64,000 nucleotides of DNA, from positions 2,790,001-2,854,000 of the forward strand of contig NZ_CP019239.1 in assembly GCF_001955715.1 (NCBI RefSeq), read 5' to 3'. The notes under the pieces are model-generated. The model ran no database searches, had not been told where the DNA came from, and worked only from the letters and a program-made list of their open reading frames with translations. Source of the DNA: Rhodoferax saidenbachensis. GTDB taxonomy: Bacteria > Pseudomonadota > Gammaproteobacteria > Burkholderiales > Burkholderiaceae_C. A program made the translations under genes and the position numbers. This document shows, piece by piece, positions 15,698 to 26,628 of this stretch (its first letter is position 1; each line of letters opens with the position of its first letter).

Positions 15698-17161
15698 ATG
15701 GCACCCGCTACCTCTGGCGCAGATTTCGAACAACTGTTTGAATCCGCCCCCATTTCCCTTTGGCTGGAAGACTACAGCGCGCTCAAGTCCCTGTTTGACA
15801 GCTGGCGCGCGCAGGGCGTGACCGATCTGGAAGCGCATTTGCGCGCATCACCCGAACGGGCGCAACAGTGTTCGCGTTGTTACCAAGTGCTCAAGGTCAA
15901 CCAGAAAACCCTGCAAGTATTTGCGGCCGAGAGCCAGCAGGAATTGCTGTCGCGCCTGTCCGAGGTGTTTCGCGACGACATGTTCGAGAGCATGGTGGCC
16001 GAGCTGGGCTATCTATGGAACGGCACGCTGGACTTCACCAACCACTCGGTCAACTACGCGCTGGACGGGCGGCGCATGAATGTGCGTATCCACGTGCGCG
16101 TGCTGCAAGGCCATGAGACCACATGGGACCGCGTCATGGTGGCGCTGGAAGACGTGACCGAGCACACCCAGGCGCGGACGCGCCTGGAGCAGAGCGAGCG
16201 GTATGCGCGCAACCTGTTTGATTACTCCCCCGTTTCGCTGTGGGTGGAAGACTTTAGTGGCGTGAAGGCGCTGATGGACGAGGCACGCGCCAGTGGCATT
16301 CAGGACTTCCGCGTGTTCCTGAGCGTGCACGGCGATTTTGTGAACCGCTGCATGGCCAAGATCCGCGTGCTGGATGTGAACCAGCAAACCCTGACCATGT
16401 TTGCCGCCAACCACCGTGATGAGCTGCTGAACCAACTCGACGTGGTTTTCCGCGACGAGATGCACCACAGTTTTTCGGACCAACTGATTGACCTGTGGAA
16501 CGGCAAGCTGGTGCAAACGCGCGAGGTGGTGAACTACGCACTGAGCGGCGAGCTGATCAACATCCACATGCAGTTTGCCGTGCTGCAGGGCCACGAAGCC
16601 ACCTGGGACATGGTGCTGGTGTCGCTGGTGGATATCACCGCCCGCAAGAAGGCCGAGGCCTATCTGGAATACCTGGGCAAACACGATTCACTCACGCGCT
16701 TGTGCAACCGTGCTTTTTATGTCGAAGAGCTCAACCGCCTGTCCCGCAGGGGCCCGTGGCCACTGGCGATTCTGGCCATGGACCTGAACTGCCTCAAGCT
16801 GGTGAACGACGCCGAAGGCCACGCCGCCGGTGACTCCCTGCTACGCCGCACCGGCGAAGTGCTGGCCAGTGCCACTGCGGGCTACCCCTACTGTGTGGCG
16901 CGCATTGGTGGTGACGAATTCATCGCGCTGCTGCCCGGCTGCGATGAGCGCGCGGCCATAGGGCTCAAAGAACGCATTGAGTCCATGATCGAACTCAACA
17001 ACCAGTTCTACCCCGGCCAGAAACTGACCATGGCGATAGGCACCGCGTCCTGCACCTCCGCCTCCCAGGTGGAAGCCGCCATCCACGCGGCGGACCAGTC
17101 CATGTACCAGGCCAAGACGCGGTATTACGAAGAGGCCAAGATAGAGCGCAGGCGGGGTTAA
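15698..17161 (+). CDS. PAS-PAS-GGDEF diguanylate cyclase
   Basis: 487 residues. Two tandem PAS-like domains, about 8-155 and 172-315, are clearly internal duplicates: both open with (S/Y)(A/S)PxSLWxED and contain LKVNQKTLQVFAAE versus LDVNQQTLTMFAAN. A GGDEF domain follows (about 325-480) with an intact IGGDEF signature near residue 404, so cyclic-di-GMP synthesis is expected. The allosteric inhibitory RxxD site expected nine residues before the signature is absent (GYPY instead), so product inhibition is probably lost. No transmembrane segment; it is cytoplasmic. I use the ATG at 15698; the frame is open into the upstream inverted-repeat element, which is not conserved protein. Confidence 0.9.
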   Translation: MAPATSGADFEQLFESAPISLWLEDYSALKSLFDSWRAQGVTDLEAHLRASPERAQQCSRCYQVLKVNQKTLQVFAAESQQELLSRLSEVFRDDMFESMVAELGYLWNGTLDFTNHSVNYALDGRRMNVRIHVRVLQGHETTWDRVMVALEDVTEHTQARTRLEQSERYARNLFDYSPVSLWVEDFSGVKALMDEARASGIQDFRVFLSVHGDFVNRCMAKIRVLDVNQQTLTMFAANHRDELLNQLDVVFRDEMHHSFSDQLIDLWNGKLVQTREVVNYALSGELINIHMQFAVLQGHEATWDMVLVSLVDITARKKAEAYLEYLGKHDSLTRLCNRAFYVEELNRLSRRGPWPLAILAMDLNCLKLVNDAEGHAAGDSLLRRTGEVLASATAGYPYCVARIGGDEFIALLPGCDERAAIGLKERIESMIELNNQFYPGQKLTMAIGTASCTSASQVEAAIHAADQSMYQAKTRYYEEAKIERRRG

Positions 17162-17173
17162 TGCGCCCCCCCC

Positions 17174-17253
17174 CGGTTCGCGTTGAGCTGGTCGAAACGC
17201 AGCGCTTACAAACCTGAGGTTTGTCGAAGGCTTCGACAGGCTCAGCCCGAACG
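17174..17253. repeat. Paired CCGTTCG/TCGAAG-type repeat, possible terminator
   Basis: Two half-elements in inverted orientation, CCGGTTCGCGTTGAGCTGG (17174-17192, followed by TCGAA) and CTTCGACAGGCTCAGCCCG (17230-17248, followed by AACGG), between the convergent cyclase and NmrA-like genes. The same motif (CTGAGCCTGTCGAAG) recurs at 18948-19032. I know it as a widespread proteobacterial intergenic repeat; by position it may end transcription from both sides. Confidence 0.6.
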
Positions 17254-17267
17254 GAATATGTGTCGCC

Positions 17268-17912
17268 TTAGTTGGCGACGGTAAAACGCTTCTGGATGTG
17301 CGCGGGCTTCTCGATCTCGTCGACGATGGCCACGGCCATGTCCTGCACCGAGATACTGCCGGGGGCGCCGCCTTCAGCCCACAAGGGCGCATCGGCACCC
17401 ACGCGGTACTGGCCGGTGCGCACACCGGGGTTCAGCAAAATGGCCGGCGACAGGAAGGTCCAGTCCAGCGTGGTTTCCTTCTGGATCAGGTTCAGCGCGT
17501 CACGCGCCGCAGCGGCGGCCACCTTGTATTCGGCGGGAAATTCCGGCGTATCCACGAGTTGCACGCCGGGCGCGACAAACAGGCTGCCTGCGCCACCCAC
17601 CATCAAAAAGCGTTTCACACCCGACTGCTTCACACCGGCAAAGATGGCGTGGGTAGCCTGGAGGAAGATTTCGGCGATCTTGGGTTCGGTCCAGCCGGGG
17701 TTGTAGGCGCTGACCACGGCGTCATGGCCGGCAGCGGCTATGGCCACTTGCGATGCGTCCAGTGCGTCGGCTGCCACCACAGTCAGGCCGGGCTGGGGAG
17801 CCAGTTTGCCGGGGTTGCGGGCCAGCACGGTGACCTGGTGGCCACGGCTCAGGAACTCGGTGAGCAAGGGGGTACCGACAAAACCGGTGGCGCCAATCAG
17901 AGCGATCTTCAT
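17268..17912 (-). CDS. NAD(P)H-binding oxidoreductase, NmrA/YwnB-like
   Basis: 214 residues of the atypical SDR type. The N-terminal motif GATGFVGTPLLTEFLSRGHQ binds the dinucleotide, and VTVLARNPGKL supplies the Arg expected for NADP(H). MVGGAGSLFVAPG and LDWTFLSPAILLNPG are typical of the YwnB/YeeZ-like group; the classical YxxxK motif is absent. It is divergent from the LysR gene at 18024 across 111 bases, which suggests regulation by it, as with many redox-responsive reductases. Substrate unknown. Confidence 0.88.
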   Translation of the reverse strand: MKIALIGATGFVGTPLLTEFLSRGHQVTVLARNPGKLAPQPGLTVVAADALDASQVAIAAAGHDAVVSAYNPGWTEPKIAEIFLQATHAIFAGVKQSGVKRFLMVGGAGSLFVAPGVQLVDTPEFPAEYKVAAAAARDALNLIQKETTLDWTFLSPAILLNPGVRTGQYRVGADAPLWAEGGAPGSISVQDMAVAIVDEIEKPAHIQKRFTVAN

Positions 17913-18023
17913 ACAAAACTCCTGTGAAAAATGGGTTGGGGAACAGAAGCCTCTAGTTTGATTACTTCACATTCTTCTGAATAGACGGTAAATTTAGCTA
18001 TCACTGTGAAGTAAAACTAACCA

Positions 18024-18941
18024 ATGAAGACCCAACCCATGGACCAACTCAAACGCATGGCCGTGTTTGCCGAGGTGGTGACCGCGGGCTCGCTCAGCGC
18101 CGCAGCCCGCCAACTGGGCATGACCCCCTCCGCCGTGAGTCAGCACCTGCGGCAACTGGAAGATGCGCTAGGCTTGGCGCTACTGCACCGCTCCACGCGC
18201 AAGCTCACGCTCACCGAGGCCGGGGCACGTTATGTGGAGGGTTGCACCGCCATGGTGGCCGCAGCGCGTGCGGCCGACCAGGCGCTGGAGCACCACCGGG
18301 ACGAGCCCGAGGGTGAATTGCGCATTGCTGCGCCCATCGGCTTTGGTAGCCTGCTGGCCACGGCCCTGGCACCGCTGCGCAACTTTCCCAAGCTCAGCCT
18401 GCGCCTGATGATGGACGATGCACTGGTGGACGTGATTGCCGAACGGGTGGACATTGCCGTGCGCGTAGGTGGGCTGCCGGACTCCAGCCTGGTGGCGCGC
18501 AAACTGGGCACACTGCGGGCACAGCTGTGTGCCTCGCCCGCCTACCTGGCGGCACGCGGCTGGCCGCAGCAACCGGCAGACCTGGCCCGGCACGACTGGT
18601 TGGGCGGCCGCCCGCAGGCACCGGCGCAAGAGTCACTGGAGCTGCACACCGCCGATGGGCGGACGGCCCGGGTGCACGTAACCTCCCGCGCGTCGGCCAC
18701 GCAGGTCACTGCCCTGCATTCCCTGTGTGTGGCGGGCTGGGGTATCAGCATCGTGCTCAGTGACGACGACCGCCGCGCCCTGGCCGACGGCCGCCTGGTA
18801 CCGGTGCTGCCGGACTGGAGCCCTCCAGACTACGACACCTACGCCATCACCGCGCGGCGCGGCGAACAACCCGCCAAAGTGCGCCATGCGCTGGCGCTGT
18901 TGGCGAGCTACTTTGAGGCGATGGAGACGAAGGTCGCCTGA
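18024..18941 (+). CDS. LysR-family transcriptional regulator
   Basis: 305 residues. Winged helix-turn-helix at residues 10-65 (FAEVVTAGSLSAAARQLGMT, then PSAVSQHLRQLEDALGLALL), then the effector domain (EGELRIAAPIGFGSLLATAL). An ATG six codons in (MDQLKRM) is an alternative start. It is divergent from the NmrA-like oxidoreductase gene, its likely target. The 111-base spacer contains AT-rich stretches suitable for divergent promoters (for example TAGACGGTAAATTTAGCTAT), but no operator was pinned down. Confidence 0.92.
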   Translation: MKTQPMDQLKRMAVFAEVVTAGSLSAAARQLGMTPSAVSQHLRQLEDALGLALLHRSTRKLTLTEAGARYVEGCTAMVAAARAADQALEHHRDEPEGELRIAAPIGFGSLLATALAPLRNFPKLSLRLMMDDALVDVIAERVDIAVRVGGLPDSSLVARKLGTLRAQLCASPAYLAARGWPQQPADLARHDWLGGRPQAPAQESLELHTADGRTARVHVTSRASATQVTALHSLCVAGWGISIVLSDDDRRALADGRLVPVLPDWSPPDYDTYAITARRGEQPAKVRHALALLASYFEAMETKVA

Positions 18942-18947
18942 GACCCC

Positions 18948-19032
18948 ATCCGTTCGGCCTGAGGCCTCCAAACCGTCCATGCTGAGCCTGTCGAAGCGCC
19001 ACGCAGGCCTTCGGCAAGCTCAGGCAGAACGG
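18948..19032. repeat. CCGTTCG/CTGAGCCTGTCGAAG-type repeat cluster
   Basis: Three related blocks (CCGTTCGGCCTGAGG; CATGCTGAGCCTGTCGAAG; CTTCGGCAAGCTCAGGCAG followed by AACGG) lie in the short gap between the convergent LysR and acnA genes. They match the element at 17174-17253 and occupy the same kind of site, which fits a bidirectional terminator-like role. Confidence 0.6.
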
Positions 19033-19035
19033 AAT

Positions 19036-21942
<2,907 letters not shown>

Positions 21943-22058
21943 GGAACTCTCCTACAGGGTGGTTGCAGATGGCACTGCATCCATTGTGGCGCGATTGCGC
22001 GCCTTGTGCAGCCCCCACACGCTTCAACCCCGCATCCAGCCCAACTACACCGTGCGTT

Positions 22059-23384
22059 TCAGCTGTCCTGCTTCACCACAATGCGTGCGTGCCGCTCGAA
22101 CGTCCAGTACGACCAGGCCCAGTCAATCATCACGACCAGCCGGTTGCGAAACCCGATCAGGAAAAACACGTGGATAAACAGCCAGAACAGCCACGCCGGG
22201 AAACCCGTGAAGCGCAACTGGCCCAACAGCGGCACGCCCACATCCGCCACCGCGGCCTTGCGGCCAATGGTGGCCAGGTCACCGTAGTTGACATAACGAA
22301 ACGGCAGCCCGGCCAGCCCCTGCATGCGCCGCAGGATGTTGGCGGCGGCGGTGCGGCCCATTTGTTTGGCGCCCGGTGACACGCCGGGCACGGGCGCGGG
22401 GTCTTTGCCCGGCACATGGCTCATGGCGGCGGCCAGATCACCCACCACGCTGATTTCGGGATGGCCCGCCAGACTCAGATCAGGCAACACCTGCACGCGG
22501 CCCGCGCGGTCCAGCGTGGCGCCAGTGGCGGCGGCCACCACCTTGCCGAGTGGCGACGCAGCCACACCGGCAGCCCAGACCACGGTGGCGGCGTTGATGC
22601 GTTGGGTCTGACCGCCCTCGTCCAGCGTGATGCCTTGTGCGTCGATGTGTGTGACACGGGCGCCCAGTCGCACTTCCACGCCAATTTTTTCCAATTGGCG
22701 TTTGGCGCTGTCGCTCAGTGCCTGCGGGTAATTGCCCAGCACGCGCGGGCCGCCTTCGATCAGCAGGACACGCGCATTTTTGGGCTGGAAGCGGCGGAAC
22801 TCTCCGGTGAGTGTGTGGCGTGCAATCTCCACCATGGTCCCTGCCATTTCCACACCGGTAGGGCCAGCACCAATCACCACTGAGGTGAGCAAGGCGTCGC
22901 GTTCGGTCACGGGTGCGTCGGCCCGCAGGCTTTCGGCCTCTTCATACGCCATCAGCATCTGGCGGCGGATGACATAGGCGTCTTCCAGGGTCTTGAGGCC
23001 GGGCGCGTGGGCGGCCCAGTCGTCATGGCCAAAGTAGCTGTGCGTGGCGCCGGCGGCCACGATCAGATGGTCGTAAACCAGTGTTTGGCCGTCGCCCAAC
23101 TGCACCGTACGTGCCTGCGCGTCCAGCCCCGTCACCTCGGCCATCAGCACGGTCACATTGGGCTGGCGGCGGAAGATGCGGCGGATCGGTTCGGCGATGG
23201 CCGGGGCCGTGAGCCCGGCGGTGGCCACCTGGTACAGCAAGGGCTGAAAGAGATGGTGGTTTTGCCGGTCCACCACAGTGATCTCCACGTCGGCGTTGCG
23301 CAAGGCCTTGGTCGCCTCCAGCCCGCCAAAACCACAACCAATGATGACGATGCGCGCACGCGCTGCTGATGTGTGAGAAGCCAT
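22059..23384 (-). CDS. ndh: Type II NADH dehydrogenase (NDH-2)
   Basis: 441 residues. FAD-binding motif near the N-terminus (VIIGCGFGGLEATKALRNAD) and a second nucleotide-binding motif (VIGAGPTGVEMAGTM) for NADH. The quinone-site region is marked by the conserved AAGVAASPLGK and GDLAAAMS. The C-terminus carries a hydrophobic helix (WLFWLFIHVFFLIGF) that anchors it to the inner membrane. It transfers electrons from NADH to quinone without pumping protons. It lies 43 bases downstream of the propeller-protein gene on the same strand; co-transcription is possible but a functional link is not suggested. Confidence 0.93.
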   Translation of the reverse strand: MASHTSAARARIVIIGCGFGGLEATKALRNADVEITVVDRQNHHLFQPLLYQVATAGLTAPAIAEPIRRIFRRQPNVTVLMAEVTGLDAQARTVQLGDGQTLVYDHLIVAAGATHSYFGHDDWAAHAPGLKTLEDAYVIRRQMLMAYEEAESLRADAPVTERDALLTSVVIGAGPTGVEMAGTMVEIARHTLTGEFRRFQPKNARVLLIEGGPRVLGNYPQALSDSAKRQLEKIGVEVRLGARVTHIDAQGITLDEGGQTQRINAATVVWAAGVAASPLGKVVAAATGATLDRAGRVQVLPDLSLAGHPEISVVGDLAAAMSHVPGKDPAPVPGVSPGAKQMGRTAAANILRRMQGLAGLPFRYVNYGDLATIGRKAAVADVGVPLLGQLRFTGFPAWLFWLFIHVFFLIGFRNRLVVMIDWAWSYWTFERHARIVVKQDS

Positions 23385-23427
23385 GCCTTCATGGTAGCAG
23401 TGCAGGCCGCCCCTGCAGCCCGCAGTG

Positions 23428-26400
23428 TCAACGTGCCTTGTAGACCTTGAAGGTCACACCGTCCGTGCTGGCAATCATCCAGGGACGGCCATCGGGGGCC
23501 ACGGCCAGATAACGGATCTGCGTCACCACGGGCGAGGTCATCACCACATCCCACTGCAGGCTGGCCGCATTCCAGCGCAGCAGGCGTGGTGAGGCACCTT
23601 GCAGGCCGATGGCAAACACCGAGCCATTGGCACCCGAGGCCATGCACCCCGGCAGCGCTCGGTCTGTGGCCGGAAAGGTCGGGCACAGCGTGATGCCAGC
23701 CGGTGGCGGGCGTTCAAAGAAGGCGTTGTTGATGTACTGGAAGGCGCGGCGTGTGTACGGGCTGTTGGTGTCGGAACGCACCAGCCAGACCACTCCCGTG
23801 GGTTCCACGGCCATCGCGTCTTCATTGCCGGGCAGTTGGAAGCTGGTCGCAGCAAACAGGTTGCTGACCGGGTTGTAGCGGTACAACGTACTCTCCTGCA
23901 CACCAGCGCCGCCAGTGTCGGGCCCCATCACGTACACGCTGCCGTCGCCCAGGGCTGCCAGGTCCAGCCAGCGCTTGGTAAAGGCCGGCAGCGGTACATC
24001 GCTGATGCCCAGTGCGGCCACACCATTCACGGCCTGCCAGCTATTGTTCTTGTAGGCCCAGATTCCGCCGCTCACAGAGCCGTTCACCGGGTGGCGCCAG
24101 GTCCACAGACTGTCGGCCTGGCCAACGGCAATGCCATCGAGCTCGCCGCCCGGCATCATGGGCAAGCCGCCAGGCACAAAAGCCTGCTGCGCCGGGTCGT
24201 ACGCCACGATGGCCGCAGCCCCTGTACCGCGTGCCGCCATCACCTTGCCGCTGGCGCCGATGCCAATGGCATGGATCGCCGTGGGGAAACCCGCGCCTTT
24301 GTAGGGCACTTCATCAAACACCAGTGTGGTGGAGAAGGTGAATGGCGACACCGTGGTAGTCGTATTCACAGGCGTGCTCTGGGTGGATGCAGCAACCGTG
24401 TCATCCTTGTCTTCCTTGCGGTTGAACGTCGCGCTGGCCCAAACCTCGGTGCCGTTACGCACGATCCATGGCTTACCGCCAGGACCGACGGCTACCGCCA
24501 CCACACCTGTCGGGCCACTGCGGTCCCAGCGGTTGTCGCGGACGTTAAAGGACTGCAGGTTGCCATCCATATCCACCGCCAGCAGTGTGCCTTCGGGGCC
24601 AATGGCAATCTCTTTGGCGCGCAAGGCCTGGCGCTCGCAGGGTTGCACATCGCAGCGGTAGATCCAGTCGTCGCGGATGGTCCAGGGCCGGCCAGCCCCG
24701 TCCAGCGCGAGCTTCTTGCCCTTGGGCGCGGGGTCGTCCAGGCGTGGTGGCACGACTTTCTCAAACGCATCGGTCGCGGCGTTGTATTTGTAGAGCGACT
24801 CATCACTGGCCGCGGCCATCACCGTGCCATTGCAGGCCACCGCCACGTCGCGCGCCGTGAAGATGCTGCGCACCAGCAGCCACTTGCTGCCGTCGTGGCG
24901 CCAGATCTCGCCCTTGGCAGTCACGCCCCAGGGCTTGCCGTCAGGGGCCACGGCGACGCGTACCATCTGGCCCGGAAAGGCTTTGAAGCGTTGCGTGGTG
25001 TTGCGCCACTGGCCCAGGTTGCTGTCGGTGTCGATGGCCATCACATTGCCATCCTTGCCAATCGCCAGGCTACGTGCCGCACCCAGCACCTGTCGGAAAT
25101 CGGTCTGCTTGAAGTCCGGCAGCTTGCCGCCCACTGCCCCACTGCATTCGCCACCACTCGGCACCGGCTCTTCAAACAGCGATGACGCATAAATCTCGCC
25201 GCGGGTATTCACCACCCAGGGTTTGTCGCCTGGGCCCACGGCCAGCGCCACGGCCTCGGTGTTGAGGGCCTCCCAGCGCTGCAAGAAGTCGTCAAAACGT
25301 GCAAGCGTGCGGTCTTTGGTGACCACAAACACATCTCCATCGGGGCCGATGGCCAGGTCGGTGGCCACCACGCCATCACGGGCCTTCCAACCCTCGGGCG
25401 CGTAACTCAGCACCTGGCCTTCACGCGTCACCACCCAGGGCGCATTGGACGAACCCACCGCCAGGCGCAGTGCGCCGACCGGCGCATTGAGCGAAACCCA
25501 ACCTGCCACCACATCCCAATACGCGGGGCTGCCATCGGGGCGCAATATCCAGATCACGCCTTGCGGTGTGATCGCAATGTCCAGCGCCTGCCCCGGCACC
25601 TCGACCCATTGCGAACCACGGTAACTGAAGATGCGACCCTGTGCCGTCACCGCCATGGGCTGACCCGAGGGTGCCAACGCGATGCGCTCAAAGGCACCGG
25701 GCAAGCGTTGCCACAGGTCCTTGCCTTTCCACTGCCAGACCTCACCATCCGGCCCCAGTGCCACGGCCTGGCCTTTGGCAGAGATGCTCAATACTTTGGC
25801 CTTGCCCTGCACACGGCGCCAGGCCATGTTTTTGGTGAACACGCTCAGGTCGGTCGTCGGCCGGGCCACTTTCTGCGGCGTGCCGGTGTCATTGGTGAAT
25901 ATGGAGCCTTCCGGCGTGACGATCCAGGGTTTGTTCTCCGGGCCTGCGGCCACCAGTTCGGCCACGGCCAGCAGCGGGCCCCAGGTGCTCAACGCCGGGT
26001 TCCAGCGAAACGGCTGGTGCTCCGGGCTGACCATGAATGCGCTGTTGCGCACGCCCGCAGAAATGTCCTGCGCGCGGCCGGGCAGTTTGGCCCAGGTCCG
26101 GCCGTCAAACATCTGGATGCTTGCATCCGCCAGCACGACCCAGGGCAGGTCGCGGTTATCCACATCGACGCGGGTTATCGCCTTGGGCGCTCCGGTCACA
26201 GCGATAAATCCGGCGCGGGTATCGAAGCGCGCCAGGCCCCCTTCTGTCGTCACCACGTAGACCATGCCCGCAGCACCCACGCCCACATCCATCGCCTTGG
26301 GTGCGGGCACGGGCTGCCAATACGTGCCGTTGTAGCGCCATACAGCACCCTCGGCATCCACCGCCCAGGCATTGCGCTCGGAGGCGGCGTCTATGCGCCG

Positions 26401-26616
26401 GAAGGCACCGGGAAGGCTAAGCCAACCGGTGCTGGGCCCGGGGCGGCGCATCCACACCAGACCCTCCAGGTCCAGCGAGAACGCAGTGCCGTCGGCGCCC
26501 ACTGACAGGTCCATAGCGGTGCCACGCAGCGCAGTCCAGGCCAGACGTTCCGCTGCGTTTTGGGCATGCGCGACAAGGCTTGCCCAACACAGCAAAGCCA
26601 AGAAAAGGCGTTTCAC
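23428..26616 (-). CDS. Secreted tectonin-like beta-propeller protein
   Basis: 1062 residues starting with GTG (MKRLFLALLCWASLVAHAQ), a Sec signal peptide with likely cleavage after AHA. The rest is a long series of roughly 35-45-residue blades with the recurring pattern G-x-x-G-x-x-W-x-V-(T/N)-x-x-G-x-I, for example AVAPDGKPWGVTAKGEIWRH, AVGPGDKPWVVNTRGEIYAS and AVGPGGKPWIVRNGTEVWAS. This is the tectonin/TECPR beta-propeller signature, enough for about three propellers. A Thr/Ser-rich linker (near residue 735, TQSTPVNTTTTVSPF) separates the last propeller. The start is 12 bases after the stop of the secretin gene, so the two are one transcription unit. No enzymatic motif. Lectin-like binding of sugars or lipids is known for tectonins; here it is inference. 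Confidence 0.82.
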   Translation of the reverse strand: MKRLFLALLCWASLVAHAQNAAERLAWTALRGTAMDLSVGADGTAFSLDLEGLVWMRRPGPSTGWLSLPGAFRRIDAASERNAWAVDAEGAVWRYNGTYWQPVPAPKAMDVGVGAAGMVYVVTTEGGLARFDTRAGFIAVTGAPKAITRVDVDNRDLPWVVLADASIQMFDGRTWAKLPGRAQDISAGVRNSAFMVSPEHQPFRWNPALSTWGPLLAVAELVAAGPENKPWIVTPEGSIFTNDTGTPQKVARPTTDLSVFTKNMAWRRVQGKAKVLSISAKGQAVALGPDGEVWQWKGKDLWQRLPGAFERIALAPSGQPMAVTAQGRIFSYRGSQWVEVPGQALDIAITPQGVIWILRPDGSPAYWDVVAGWVSLNAPVGALRLAVGSSNAPWVVTREGQVLSYAPEGWKARDGVVATDLAIGPDGDVFVVTKDRTLARFDDFLQRWEALNTEAVALAVGPGDKPWVVNTRGEIYASSLFEEPVPSGGECSGAVGGKLPDFKQTDFRQVLGAARSLAIGKDGNVMAIDTDSNLGQWRNTTQRFKAFPGQMVRVAVAPDGKPWGVTAKGEIWRHDGSKWLLVRSIFTARDVAVACNGTVMAAASDESLYKYNAATDAFEKVVPPRLDDPAPKGKKLALDGAGRPWTIRDDWIYRCDVQPCERQALRAKEIAIGPEGTLLAVDMDGNLQSFNVRDNRWDRSGPTGVVAVAVGPGGKPWIVRNGTEVWASATFNRKEDKDDTVAASTQSTPVNTTTTVSPFTFSTTLVFDEVPYKGAGFPTAIHAIGIGASGKVMAARGTGAAAIVAYDPAQQAFVPGGLPMMPGGELDGIAVGQADSLWTWRHPVNGSVSGGIWAYKNNSWQAVNGVAALGISDVPLPAFTKRWLDLAALGDGSVYVMGPDTGGAGVQESTLYRYNPVSNLFAATSFQLPGNEDAMAVEPTGVVWLVRSDTNSPYTRRAFQYINNAFFERPPPAGITLCPTFPATDRALPGCMASGANGSVFAIGLQGASPRLLRWNAASLQWDVVMTSPVVTQIRYLAVAPDGRPWMIASTDGVTFKVYKAR

Positions 26617-26628
26617 GCCGTGGCCCGG

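Noticed and set aside
23599..25185. 528-codon open frame on the plus strand inside the propeller gene
   Set aside because: Antisense shadow of the repeat-rich propeller gene; no domain, start signal or composition of its own.
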